Origin: an uncultured Oscillospiraceae bacterium | GTDB lineage: Bacteria; Bacillota; Clostridia; Oscillospirales; Oscillospiraceae | Direction of reading: 5' to 3' | NCBI GenBank assembly: GCA_910577525.1 | Contig: CAJTLI010000058.1 | Span: forward strand, 1 to 10,719 | DNA length: 10,719 nucleotides | Shown here: piece by piece, positions 5,363-10,719 of the stretch | Layout: every line of letters begins with the position of its first letter | How positions within the stretch are numbered: the stretch's first letter is position 1 | Program-made: the position numbers and the translations under genes | The notes under the pieces: model-generated | What the model saw: only the letters and a program-made list of their open reading frames with translations | Databases searched by the model: none | What the model was told of the DNA's origin: nothing

Positions 5363-5545
5363 ATGGCGAAAAACGAGCGCTTTCAAATCATCCACCAGGA
5401 GGGCAACGGCCTGAGCAAGCCCCAATGCATGGTGCTGATGGATTCCGCCACCGGCGTGCAGTACCTGTTCGTCCAGAGTGGCTACGCCGGGGGGATGTGC
5501 CCCCTGGTGGACCGGGAGGGCGGGCCCCTCAAGTGGGAGGTATGA
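5363..5545 (+). CDS. DUF6440 family protein
   Basis: A 60-residue soluble protein. It starts with ERFQIIHQEGNG, has CMVLMDSATGVQYLFVQSGYAGGMCPLVDREGGPLKW in the middle and ends just after. The D-x-x-T-G-V-x-Y-L-F-V-x-S-G-Y-A-G-G-x-x-P-L-x-D core is what I know as the DUF6440 signature (residues about 27-50). The protein is a beta-rich single small domain of unknown biochemical function, common in Clostridia and their phages. The start is supported by AGGAAGG about 6 bases upstream. It is a one-gene transcript, with its own perfect promoter and a strong terminator about 80 bases after the stop. Confidence 0.85.
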   Translation: MAKNERFQIIHQEGNGLSKPQCMVLMDSATGVQYLFVQSGYAGGMCPLVDREGGPLKWEV

Positions 5546-5624
5546 GAGGCGTTACGGCAGCACCGGCACAGCCGTTAGGCGCTGCTTGACACGCTGAAGG
5601 CGGAAAAACATGGTTGCCGCAGCA

Positions 5625-5662
5625 AAAGGCGGCCGCTTTGGATTACCAAGGCGGCCGCCTTT
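5625..5662. terminator. Strong terminator hairpin, probably bidirectional
   Basis: AAAGGCGGCCGC (5625-5636) pairs with GCGGCCGCCTTT (5651-5662). The stem extends through a T-G wobble and TTGG (5638-5641)/CCAA (5646-5649) to an ATTA loop, about 17 bp in all. The A-run on the left and T-run on the right let it work for the plus-strand DUF6440 gene and for the convergent minus-strand GH3-membrane protein operon. Confidence 0.85.
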
Positions 5663-5696
5663 ATGATGCCGGATTTTAAGAAGCTGTTTTTACAAC

Positions 5697-5713
5697 CTCA
5701 AACGCCGTTTGAG
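5697..5713. repeat. Short hairpin just after the minus-strand membrane protein gene
   Basis: CTCAAAC (5697-5703) and GTTTGAG (5707-5713) form a perfect 7-bp inverted repeat around GCC, ending 2 bases from the stop codon of the minus-strand gene. On the minus strand it is followed by GTTGT, not a T-run, so it is a weak terminator candidate and may instead stabilise the 3' end of the mRNA. Confidence 0.4.
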
Positions 5714-5714
5714 C

Positions 5715-6152
5715 CTATGCGTTCTCCTTGGCGGAGCGGAGGAAGCCGCTGACGATCAGCATCAGGCAGCCAACCAGCAGGCAGGCCCAGGCCCCCACGG
5801 AGACATAGAACACGTTCCAGCCTGCGGCGTTGCCGGAGTTGAAGGAGAACAGACCGGCGATGAGCATGACCCGCTGGCTGACCGCGGCACCGAAGGCGTA
5901 GCAGTACAGGGCGATGGCGGCGATGATGGACGCGCTGCCGATGAGGTCGAAGTTGCCGAAACGGGTGGAGGTAACGATGGGCAGGGCGGACAGCACCGCC
6001 CCCGCGAAGACCGCCGCGGCGATTACGGGCAGGTTGGACAGGGGGTTATCCGCGCTGACAAAGCCGCTGGCGATGGTGAGGACGGCGCCCGCCAGGCCCA
6101 GCACGGCGGCCAGGGCGCAGAGGTATCCCCCGAGACTCAGTTTCTTTAACAT
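5715..6152 (-). CDS. Four-helix membrane protein downstream of the GH3 glycosidase
   Basis: A 145-residue, almost wholly hydrophobic protein with four predicted membrane segments at about residues 8-31, 39-60, 70-92 and 113-137. It starts MLKKLSLGG, and the C-terminal SAKENA is polar. An outside loop reads FNSGNAAGWN (104-113). I do not recognise a named family. The start lies one base after the GH3 stop, with AAGGAGGGG inside the end of the GH3 gene, so the two are translationally linked. The GH3 protein itself has a C-terminal membrane anchor, so a role as its membrane partner, chaperone or sugar-uptake helper is possible but unproven. GC-rich codon use is like its neighbours. Confidence 0.78.
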   Translation of the reverse strand: MLKKLSLGGYLCALAAVLGLAGAVLTIASGFVSADNPLSNLPVIAAAVFAGAVLSALPIVTSTRFGNFDLIGSASIIAAIALYCYAFGAAVSQRVMLIAGLFSFNSGNAAGWNVFYVSVGAWACLLVGCLMLIVSGFLRSAKENA

Positions 6153-6153
6153 G

Positions 6154-9100
6154 TTACTTCCCCTCCTTCTTCTTCATGGAGGACATGACGTACAGCGCCG
6201 CGCAGGCCACGGCCAGCACGCCGGAGCCGATCTCCAGGCCCATGTAGGTGGCCCGCCACCAGGTCATCCGGGAGCCGAAGTGGGTGGTGGCGTTGTAGCG
6301 GTTCATCAGGTGGCTCTCGCTCCAGGCGAAAATGTTCTTGTGGACGGCGTCCTTCAGCTTGAGCTGGAGGTTGGCGTCCCCGTCAATGAGGTGAGCGCTC
6401 AGGGGATCGCTGTACATCTGGGTCTTGAAGAGGTCGCAGTTGTCCAGGGTGGTGTTGCCATAGAAGCCCTCCCGGCCCCGGGTGTCAAAGCAGGTGGTGC
6501 CGGAGTTCAGCACGGCGGTCCACAGGTCCACGTCGTCATAGATGTCGGTGACGGCGTAGCCGATGAAGCCCCACTCGTTGGCCAGGATCTCGGTCATCAG
6601 GCCGTAGCTGCTGGTGCACTCGATGGCGCCAATCTTGGAGAAGGAGGTCATCAGGCCCCGCATACCGGCGTCGTAATCGGCGGTGTCGTACTTGGTGGCC
6701 TCAAAGGCGATCTGATAGGCCCGCAGCTCCACCTCACGGGCCCGCTGCTCGGTCATCCAGGGGGATACGCCGCCGCGCTCGGTCTCCTGGTCGTTGAAGG
6801 CGAAGTGCTTGGGGGCGGCCACCAGGCCGTACTTCAGCGCGCCGATGGCAAACTCCATGGCGGCCACGCCGGACAGCACCGGGTCCTCGGAGTAGTACTC
6901 GCCGTTGCGGCCATTGTAGGCGTGGCGGTGGGTGTTCAGGCCGGGGCCCCACAGGATGTTGATGCCGGTGAACAGGGACTCGATGCCGGTGAACTCGCCC
7001 AGCTCATACATCAGCTCGGGATTGAAGGTGGACGCGCCCATGGGGGCGTTGGCGAACACCTCGGGGTGCCAGGTGCCGTTGGGGTCGCTTCTGGGGATGG
7101 CCCAGGGGGCGTCGGGGTCCTTGGAGGCGCTCAGGTTGACGGCGATGCCGTTGCCGGCGTTCTCGGTCATGTAGGTCTCCAAAGCGCCGATGGATTCCGC
7201 GCCGGGGATGGACGGGCCGCCAAAGGTGAAGATGTACATGGCCTCTTCCAGTGTTATCTGGTCCAGCAGCTGGTCCCACTTGGGGTCGTCATAGGGTACG
7301 CCGTACATCTCATAGAGCTTGATGCCGCTGTCCACCCCCCATTTGATGGCGGAGGTGTCGTCGCCGGTTCTCAGCTCATAGATCTTGCCGTTGAGGGCGT
7401 CGATGAGCTCGGAGCTGGTGAGGGTCATGCTGTCGTAGGTCTTGGGCCAGGTGCCCGCCCAGTCGGCGCGGCTGAGGTAAGTGACCTCGCCGGGCTGGTA
7501 GTAGTTCCAGTCGGAGTAGGGCAGCTGGTTGGAGATCTTGTAGCCGGTTTTGGAGGTGGAGAACAGGGTCTTGGAGATAAAGCTCTCGTCCACACTCTTC
7601 TTGCAGGCCTGGGCGGCCACGCCCTGGCCCGCCATCTTGGAGGCGTCCATCCCCTGCATGGCCATGATGGCGTTCAGAGCGTCGTGGGCGCCGTTGCCCA
7701 CGGCGAAGTAGTAGTCGCCCGGGTCCATGATGTAGGTGCCCTTAGTGCCGTCGCCGTTGTCGTGCTCCATGTCATAGCTGGCGATGTACTGGAGGTCCAC
7801 CTTCACCTCCACGGTCTGGGAGTCGCCGGGGGCCAGCACGTCGGTTTTCTCGAAGTTGAGCAGCTGGATGGCGGGCTTCTCCACGCCGCCGGGCGTGTAG
7901 GGAGCCTGGCCGTAGATCTGCACGGGGGTCTTGCCCGAGGCGGAGCCGGTGTTTGTCACCTTCACGCTGAAGGTGGCGAAGGCGCTGGGAGAACCGTTTG
8001 CATTGGTTCCGATTTCAAACTTGGGCTCGCCCTCAATGGCGTAGTCGAAGGTGGTGTAGCTCATGCCGTAGCCAAAGCCGTAGGCCACCTCGTCGTCGTA
8101 ATTCCAATTTCCGCTGGAGGCGTAGGCGCCGGTGGAGGAGCCGGCGTTGCCGGAACCGGCCACACAGTCATAGTAGCGGGTCTCGTAATAGCGGTAGCCC
8201 ACGTAGATGCCCTCGGCCTCAATGGCGTAGGCGCCGGGCTTGAAGCCCAGCACGCCGCCGGTGCGGGTGATGGTGCCCTCGGTATTGGTGTAGAACATGC
8301 GGCCGAAGTTCTGCATGGCGGGGGCGGACATGTTATAGGTGGTGAAGATATCGAACAGGCCGCCGGAGGGGCTGGTCCTGCCGCACAGCAGGTCGGCCAC
8401 GCCCAGGAAGCCGTAGCAGCCCGGCGCGCCGATCCACAGGATGGCGTCTACATCGGGGTCGTTCTTCAGGGAGCCCAGCTCCACGGAGGCGGAGCTCTGG
8501 ATCAGGACGATGACCTTGTCGGAGCACTCCTTGGCCAGCTCGATCATGTCGCGCTCGTTCTTGGTCAGGGAGAAGGGCTCGCCGCTCTCAAAGTCCAGGC
8601 CGTCCACCACGCCGCCGGGCATGTAGTCCAGCTGCTCGCAGCTGGGCCGGACGATGACCACGATGGCCGCGTCGCCGTACTGGGCGAAGCTGGATTTATA
8701 GTCGGAATTGACGCCGGCGATCTCATCCACGGAGGGCTCGCCGGGATCGTACTGCTCGGAAGCGGGCTCGTTCTCGTAGTGCACATAGGTCTCGCCCAGC
8801 TTGTCGTAGATGTCGATCATGGTCTGGTTCAGGTTGTAGCCGGCGCCCTCAAAATCGAACTCGTCGCCGCTCCAGCCGCCCACGGTGGGTCCCGGAGGGG
8901 CCCCGCGGGAGCCCACGGACCAGGCGATGGTGTTGGCGAAGTCGGTTTTGCTCTGGCTTAGGGCCTGCTCCAGGCTGATGTACGCGCCCTGGGCCTTCAC
9001 GCCGAAGCTGGAGCCCAGCAGGTTGCTGTGGGAGCGGATGCCGAACAGGGTGACGTTGGCGCCGGAGGCAAGGGGCAGGACGCCGTTCTCATTTTTCAGC

Positions 9101-9396
9101 AGCACGCTGCCCTCGGCGGCCTCCCGGCGGTTCAGCTCGATGGCCGCCGTGATGAGGGCGCGGGAGTTGCCCGTGCCGTCGGCGTTGAGAAACTCCTCCG
9201 GAGGCGTGAATTTGTCATAGAGCGGGTTGTTCGCGTTCTGCTCGGAGACAAAGCCCGAGCTGACGGTGCCCAGCGCGGTGTCGATGGTGCCGGCGTTGGC
9301 CTCCAGCACGCCGCCGAGCACCATGGAGATGCACAGGACGAAGACCAGCAGGGCGGTCAAGCCGCGCCATAGTCCGCGTTTTGTTTTTGCAAGCAT
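6154..9396 (-). CDS. Membrane-anchored GH3 glycosidase (beta-glucosidase type) with reversed domain order
   Basis: A 1080-residue extracellular glycoside hydrolase family 3 protein. Residues 1-36 hold a basic start and a hydrophobic stretch (LTALLVFVLCISMVLGGVL), a signal peptide or anchor. The GH3 C-terminal-type domain comes first (about 88-350, EGSVLLKNENGVLPL). An FnIII-like domain follows (about 440-565, FGYGMSYTTFDY... PVQIYGQAPY). The TIM barrel comes last (about 690-1033). The barrel carries NGRNGEYYSEDP (828-839), KHFAFNDQETERGG (863-876) and GFIGYAVTDIYDD (943-955), with predicted nucleophile D951 (codon 6544-6546). A second membrane helix (1052-1072) ends in KKK, so the enzyme is probably held on the outer face of the membrane. 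GH3 enzymes of this type release glucose or related sugars from beta-glucosides; the exact substrate is unknown. The loop usually reading DGPxG here reads ENAGNG (745-750). GAGGAGGAGAGG precedes the ATG. Confidence 0.93.
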   Translation of the reverse strand: MLAKTKRGLWRGLTALLVFVLCISMVLGGVLEANAGTIDTALGTVSSGFVSEQNANNPLYDKFTPPEEFLNADGTGNSRALITAAIELNRREAAEGSVLLKNENGVLPLASGANVTLFGIRSHSNLLGSSFGVKAQGAYISLEQALSQSKTDFANTIAWSVGSRGAPPGPTVGGWSGDEFDFEGAGYNLNQTMIDIYDKLGETYVHYENEPASEQYDPGEPSVDEIAGVNSDYKSSFAQYGDAAIVVIVRPSCEQLDYMPGGVVDGLDFESGEPFSLTKNERDMIELAKECSDKVIVLIQSSASVELGSLKNDPDVDAILWIGAPGCYGFLGVADLLCGRTSPSGGLFDIFTTYNMSAPAMQNFGRMFYTNTEGTITRTGGVLGFKPGAYAIEAEGIYVGYRYYETRYYDCVAGSGNAGSSTGAYASSGNWNYDDEVAYGFGYGMSYTTFDYAIEGEPKFEIGTNANGSPSAFATFSVKVTNTGSASGKTPVQIYGQAPYTPGGVEKPAIQLLNFEKTDVLAPGDSQTVEVKVDLQYIASYDMEHDNGDGTKGTYIMDPGDYYFAVGNGAHDALNAIMAMQGMDASKMAGQGVAAQACKKSVDESFISKTLFSTSKTGYKISNQLPYSDWNYYQPGEVTYLSRADWAGTWPKTYDSMTLTSSELIDALNGKIYELRTGDDTSAIKWGVDSGIKLYEMYGVPYDDPKWDQLLDQITLEEAMYIFTFGGPSIPGAESIGALETYMTENAGNGIAVNLSASKDPDAPWAIPRSDPNGTWHPEVFANAPMGASTFNPELMYELGEFTGIESLFTGINILWGPGLNTHRHAYNGRNGEYYSEDPVLSGVAAMEFAIGALKYGLVAAPKHFAFNDQETERGGVSPWMTEQRAREVELRAYQIAFEATKYDTADYDAGMRGLMTSFSKIGAIECTSSYGLMTEILANEWGFIGYAVTDIYDDVDLWTAVLNSGTTCFDTRGREGFYGNTTLDNCDLFKTQMYSDPLSAHLIDGDANLQLKLKDAVHKNIFAWSESHLMNRYNATTHFGSRMTWWRATYMGLEIGSGVLAVACAALYVMSSMKKKEGK

Positions 9397-9441
9397 TCGT
9401 TACCTCTCCTCCTCATTGTTAAAATCGCGCCGCACGCTCCT

Positions 9442-9462
9442 CCGCCCCGGAAGGTCGGGCGG
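9442..9462 (-). repeat. GC-rich hairpin in the GH3 leader
   Basis: CCGCCC (9442-9447) and GGGCGG (9457-9462) form a 6-bp inverted repeat with a 9-base loop. In the GH3 transcript this is a third stem-loop between the two larger palindromes and the ribosome binding site. Confidence 0.45.
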
Positions 9463-9466
9463 GGGC

Positions 9467-9492
9467 TTCAAAATAACCTGGGTTATTTTGAA
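9467..9492. promoter_or_regulatory. 26-bp perfect palindrome in the GH3 leader
   Basis: TTCAAAATAACC (9467-9478) and GGTTATTTTGAA (9481-9492) form 12-bp perfect arms around a 2-base centre. It lies about 70-95 bases upstream of the GH3 start codon and about 125 bases downstream of the predicted transcript start. The very short centre favours a DNA operator for a dimeric regulator over an RNA hairpin, but both are possible. Confidence 0.6.
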
Positions 9493-9512
9493 ATGGCGGG
9501 CCGGCCCGCCAT
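9493..9512. promoter_or_regulatory. 20-bp perfect palindrome abutting the previous one
   Basis: ATGGCGGGCC (9493-9502) and GGCCCGCCAT (9503-9512) form a gapless perfect palindrome that begins at the base after the AT-rich palindrome ends. As RNA it would fold to an 8-bp stem with a 4-base loop. Its very GC-rich make-up contrasts with the neighbouring AT-rich palindrome. Confidence 0.55.
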
Positions 9513-9602
9513 GAAACAGCCTGTTGACATTTGCCTCGGGGGCGCGGATTCCTCCTTTCTTCAAATTGCGCTGTCGGGAAAATGCGGCGCGTTTCGCGTG
9601 GC

Positions 9603-9616
9603 GAATCAACTGATTC
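9603..9616. promoter_or_regulatory. Operator GAATCANNTGATTC at the GH3 transcription start
   Basis: GAATCA (9603-9608) and TGATTC (9611-9616) form a 14-bp palindrome with a 2-base centre. Read on the minus strand, it begins 7 bases after the GH3 -10 box, covering the expected transcription start. The same palindrome occupies the equivalent place at the GH2 promoter (10588-10601). Confidence 0.75.
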
Positions 9617-9623
9617 TGCCCCT

Positions 9624-9652
9624 ATTATAGCCATGAGAATGGATAATGTCAA
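9624..9652 (-). promoter_or_regulatory. Perfect consensus sigma-A promoter of the GH3 operon
   Basis: On the minus strand, TTGACA (9652-9647), a 17-base spacer and TATAAT (9629-9624) match the consensus at every position. Transcription should start near 9617, giving a GH3 leader of about 220 bases. A perfect promoter in front of a catabolic gene suggests control by repression, and an operator overlaps the start site. Confidence 0.88.
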
Positions 9653-9680
9653 CATAGAATTTGCGGTATAATGTTCTATG
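9653..9680. promoter_or_regulatory. Inverted repeat between the divergent GH3 and TetR promoters
   Basis: CATAGAA (9653-9659) and TTCTATG (9674-9680) are perfect 7-bp arms with a 14-base spacer, directly abutting the GH3 -35 box. A TATAAT (9667-9672) in the spacer has no suitable plus-strand -35. It is a candidate binding site for a regulator acting on the divergent promoters; what binds is unknown. Confidence 0.4.
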
Positions 9681-9697
9681 GTTGTAAAAAATCACGA

Positions 9698-9716
9698 CTC
9701 TGTTGACAAAACAGAG
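9698..9716. promoter_or_regulatory. Inverted repeat over the -35 box of the TetR gene
   Basis: CTCTGTT (9698-9704) and AACAGAG (9710-9716) form perfect 7-bp arms around GACAA, so the -35 TTGACA lies inside the palindrome. Its size and place suit autorepression by a TetR dimer. It does not match the GAATCANNTGATTC operators, so it may bind a different protein. Confidence 0.5.
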
Positions 9717-9731
9717 CGGATGAGGTAGTAT
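9703..9731 (+). promoter_or_regulatory. Sigma-A promoter of the TetR-family regulator gene
   Basis: TTGACA (9703-9708), a 17-base spacer and TAGTAT (9726-9731) give a perfect -35 with a weaker -10. This implies lower expression than the two glycosidase promoters. Transcription would begin near 9738, about 30 bases before the ATG. Confidence 0.65.
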
Positions 9732-9767
9732 TCTTTAAGCGGTATATAACAGCGGAGGTGGGGGTTT

Positions 9768-10454
9768 ATGGAGGGGCGGGATCAATCGACTCGCGGACGG
9801 ATTCTGAGCGCGGCGGAAAAACTGTTTGCGGAAAAGGGGTACAAGGAGACCACCACACGGGAGATCGTCCGGGAGGCGGGAGCCAGCCTGTCCTCCCTTC
9901 AGGTCCATTTCCAGGGCAAGGAAAACGTCTATTTCGAGGTGCGCTGCCGGGCCATCAACCAGCTGGGAGACCTGATGAGGCCCAGCGTGGAGGAGGTGCG
10001 GTATCTGGACAGCCAGGGCCTGCTGTACGGTGAGACCGCCTGGAATCTTTTGTATGAGATTGTGGCAAAATACGCCGAGTGGGCCTTTGACCCGGAAAAC
10101 GAGCCGGGTATTATCCTGGTGGGCCGGGAGATGCTGGAGGGGCCGCCGGTCTCCGGCCTGCCGGAGGAGATCATTGAGGAAAAGCTGTCTGTGATTCAGC
10201 TGCTCTGTGAGCGGTACACGGGAACACCCGCCTCGGTTTGGTCCAAGCTGGTGGGCCGCATCATGTTTGCCACCCTGCTGTCCATGTCGGGAGACTGCCG
10301 TCAATACAAACAGGTCATGCCCGGCCATTCCAGGCTCGCCGAATCCAGAGAAGAGCTGAAATACCACGTGAAAAACTATCTCATGCTCACCCTGCGGGCC
10401 TATCTGGATATCCGCAGGTCCGCCGGGGAGCGGGCGGATACGGTCGAATCATGA
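9768..10454 (+). CDS. TetR/AcrR-family transcriptional regulator
   Basis: A 228-residue protein. Residues 8-54 are a typical TetR_N helix-turn-helix domain: TRGRILSAAEKLFAEKGYKETTTREIVREAGAS, then LSSLQVHFQGKENVY, where the usual G-x-L-Y-x-Y-F-x-x-K pattern is conserved in outline. The remaining all-helical part (about 60-215) would bind a ligand and form the dimer. Its REMLEGPPV segment (about 124-132) faintly recalls CecR/CerR-type C-terminal domains, which I cannot confirm. GGAGGTGGGGG lies just upstream of the ATG. It sits between the divergent GH3 operon and the co-directional GH2 gene, so it probably represses glycosidase genes in response to a small molecule. TetR proteins controlling glycosidases are less common than LacI or AraC types, so that role is inference. 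Confidence 0.88.
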   Translation: MEGRDQSTRGRILSAAEKLFAEKGYKETTTREIVREAGASLSSLQVHFQGKENVYFEVRCRAINQLGDLMRPSVEEVRYLDSQGLLYGETAWNLLYEIVAKYAEWAFDPENEPGIILVGREMLEGPPVSGLPEEIIEEKLSVIQLLCERYTGTPASVWSKLVGRIMFATLLSMSGDCRQYKQVMPGHSRLAESREELKYHVKNYLMLTLRAYLDIRRSAGERADTVES

Positions 10455-10473
10455 CGAAAGGAGCGAGGCGTCC

Positions 10474-10488
10474 GGCGGAGCCTCCGCC
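10474..10488. repeat. Short GC hairpin after the TetR gene
   Basis: GGCGGA (10474-10479) and TCCGCC (10483-10488) form a 6-bp stem around GCC, 19 bases after the TetR stop. A T-run occurs only at 10505-10509, too far for a standard terminator, so transcription may read on into the GH2 gene. CGAAAGGA occurs on both sides (10454-10461 and 10494-10501). Confidence 0.4.
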
Positions 10489-10552
10489 CTTGGCGAAAGG
10501 AATATTTTTGTAGAATTAGCTGGAAATCAGGACAAAATTCCCCGGAGTTCTG

Positions 10553-10581
10553 TTGACATCTGCCGAAGACACGATTATAAT
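10553..10581 (+). promoter_or_regulatory. Perfect consensus sigma-A promoter of the GH2 gene
   Basis: TTGACA (10553-10558), a 17-base spacer and TATAAT (10576-10581) match at all positions, with transcription expected near 10588. The 8-base string TGTTGACA at the -35 is shared with the GH3 and TetR promoters of this locus. Confidence 0.88.
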
Positions 10582-10582
10582 A

Positions 10583-10606
10583 GGAAAGAATCACTTGATT
10601 CTTTCC
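10583..10606. promoter_or_regulatory. Operator palindrome at the GH2 transcription start
   Basis: GGAAAGAATCA (10583-10593) and TGATTCTTTCC (10596-10606) form 11-bp perfect arms with centre CT. The inner 14 bp (10588-10601) are GAATCANNTGATTC, the same operator core found at the GH3 start. Here the core begins 6 bases after the -10 box. A repressor bound here would block initiation. Confidence 0.78.
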
Positions 10607-10629
10607 GGCGCAAACGGGGGCGCGGGAGG

Positions 10630-10719
10630 ATGAGCTTGAGAACAACCATAAACCTGAACAAGAGCTGGACCTTTAAAGGTCCGGATGGACAAGAGCGCCC
10701 TGTGGACCTTCCCCACACC
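10630..10719 (+). CDS. Glycoside hydrolase family 2-type protein, N-terminal fragment (runs off window)
   Basis: Thirty codons are visible and the frame is open to the window edge. The sequence reads MSLRTTINLNKSWTFKG, then PDGQERPVDLPHT. An opening I-N-L-N-x-x-W-x-F followed by V-x-L-P-H-T is characteristic of the N-terminal sugar-binding domain of GH2 enzymes (beta-galactosidase and beta-glucuronidase types), where it continues as LPHTWN. No signal peptide is visible, so the enzyme is probably cytoplasmic. The ATG at 10630 abuts GGGAGG with no spacing. The in-frame TTG at 10636, with a GGGAGGA sequence 5 bases upstream, may be the true start. It shares promoter and operator design with the GH3 gene, suggesting co-regulation. 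Substrate cannot be inferred from this fragment. Confidence 0.7.
   Translation, partial: MSLRTTINLNKSWTFKGPDGQERPVDLPHT

Noticed and set aside
5914..8961. A 1015-codon open frame on the plus strand, opposite the GH3 gene
   Set aside because: It is the antisense shadow of a GC-rich gene with strong third-position bias. Its translation is a Gly/Val/His/Ala-rich low-complexity string with no family motifs, and it has no promoter or ribosome binding site, while the minus-strand frame has clear GH3 motifs.
9523..9530. TTGACA at 9524-9529 on the plus strand as an extra promoter
   Set aside because: No -10-like sequence is present 16-18 bases downstream; the region there is GC-rich.
9400..9655. 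Short minus-strand frames in the GH3 leader, considered as leader peptides
   Set aside because: They run through the -35/-10 region or start at poor codons. A strong AAAGGAGG (9551-9558) exists in the leader, but no start codon lies at a proper distance from it.

Overview
The window looks like a chromosomal segment of a GC-rich gut Clostridia bacterium of the Oscillospiraceae type (Flavonifractor/Lawsonibacter/Oscillibacter-like). This is inferred from the strong GC bias at third codon positions, AGGAGG-type ribosome binding sites, consensus sigma-A promoters with 17-bp spacers, an Asp23-DAK2 gene pair, a DUF6440 protein and GC-rich hairpin repeats of a kind I associate with this family. No taxonomic marker such as rRNA is present.

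Layout. Bases 1-459 are the 3' part of an IS110-family transposase gene, followed by a non-coding, hairpin-bearing IS end. After a terminator-like hairpin and a promoter come two housekeeping genes, an Asp23/Gls24 protein (YloU-like) and a DAK2/FakA-like fatty-acid kinase subunit (YloV-like), closed by a strong terminator. A short spacer holds two related GC-rich hairpin repeats. Next is a tightly packed operon under a strong promoter with a TGTAAAG/CTTTACA operator: a small XRE repressor-like protein, two membrane proteins, an RluA-family pseudouridine synthase and another small membrane protein. The RluA gene carries an in-frame block of nested palindromes between its S4 and catalytic domains. 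A lone DUF6440 gene with a perfect consensus promoter follows and ends in a terminator that can serve both strands.

The right half is a carbohydrate-utilisation locus. On the minus strand lies a 1080-residue membrane-anchored GH3 glycosidase whose domains are in reversed order (GH3_C, then FnIII-like, then the TIM barrel), followed one base later by a small four-helix membrane protein. Divergent to it is a TetR-family regulator, followed by the start of a GH2-type glycosidase that runs off the window.

The most interesting signal is regulatory. The GH3 and GH2 genes face opposite directions and lie about 1 kb apart. Both have perfect TTGACA-17-TATAAT promoters, and each is followed 6-7 bases after the -10 by the same 14-bp palindrome, GAATCANNTGATTC. 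This points to one regulator, plausibly the TetR-family protein encoded between them, acting as a start-site roadblock on both glycosidases. The GH3 leader also carries two abutting perfect palindromes that could form RNA hairpins or bind another protein.
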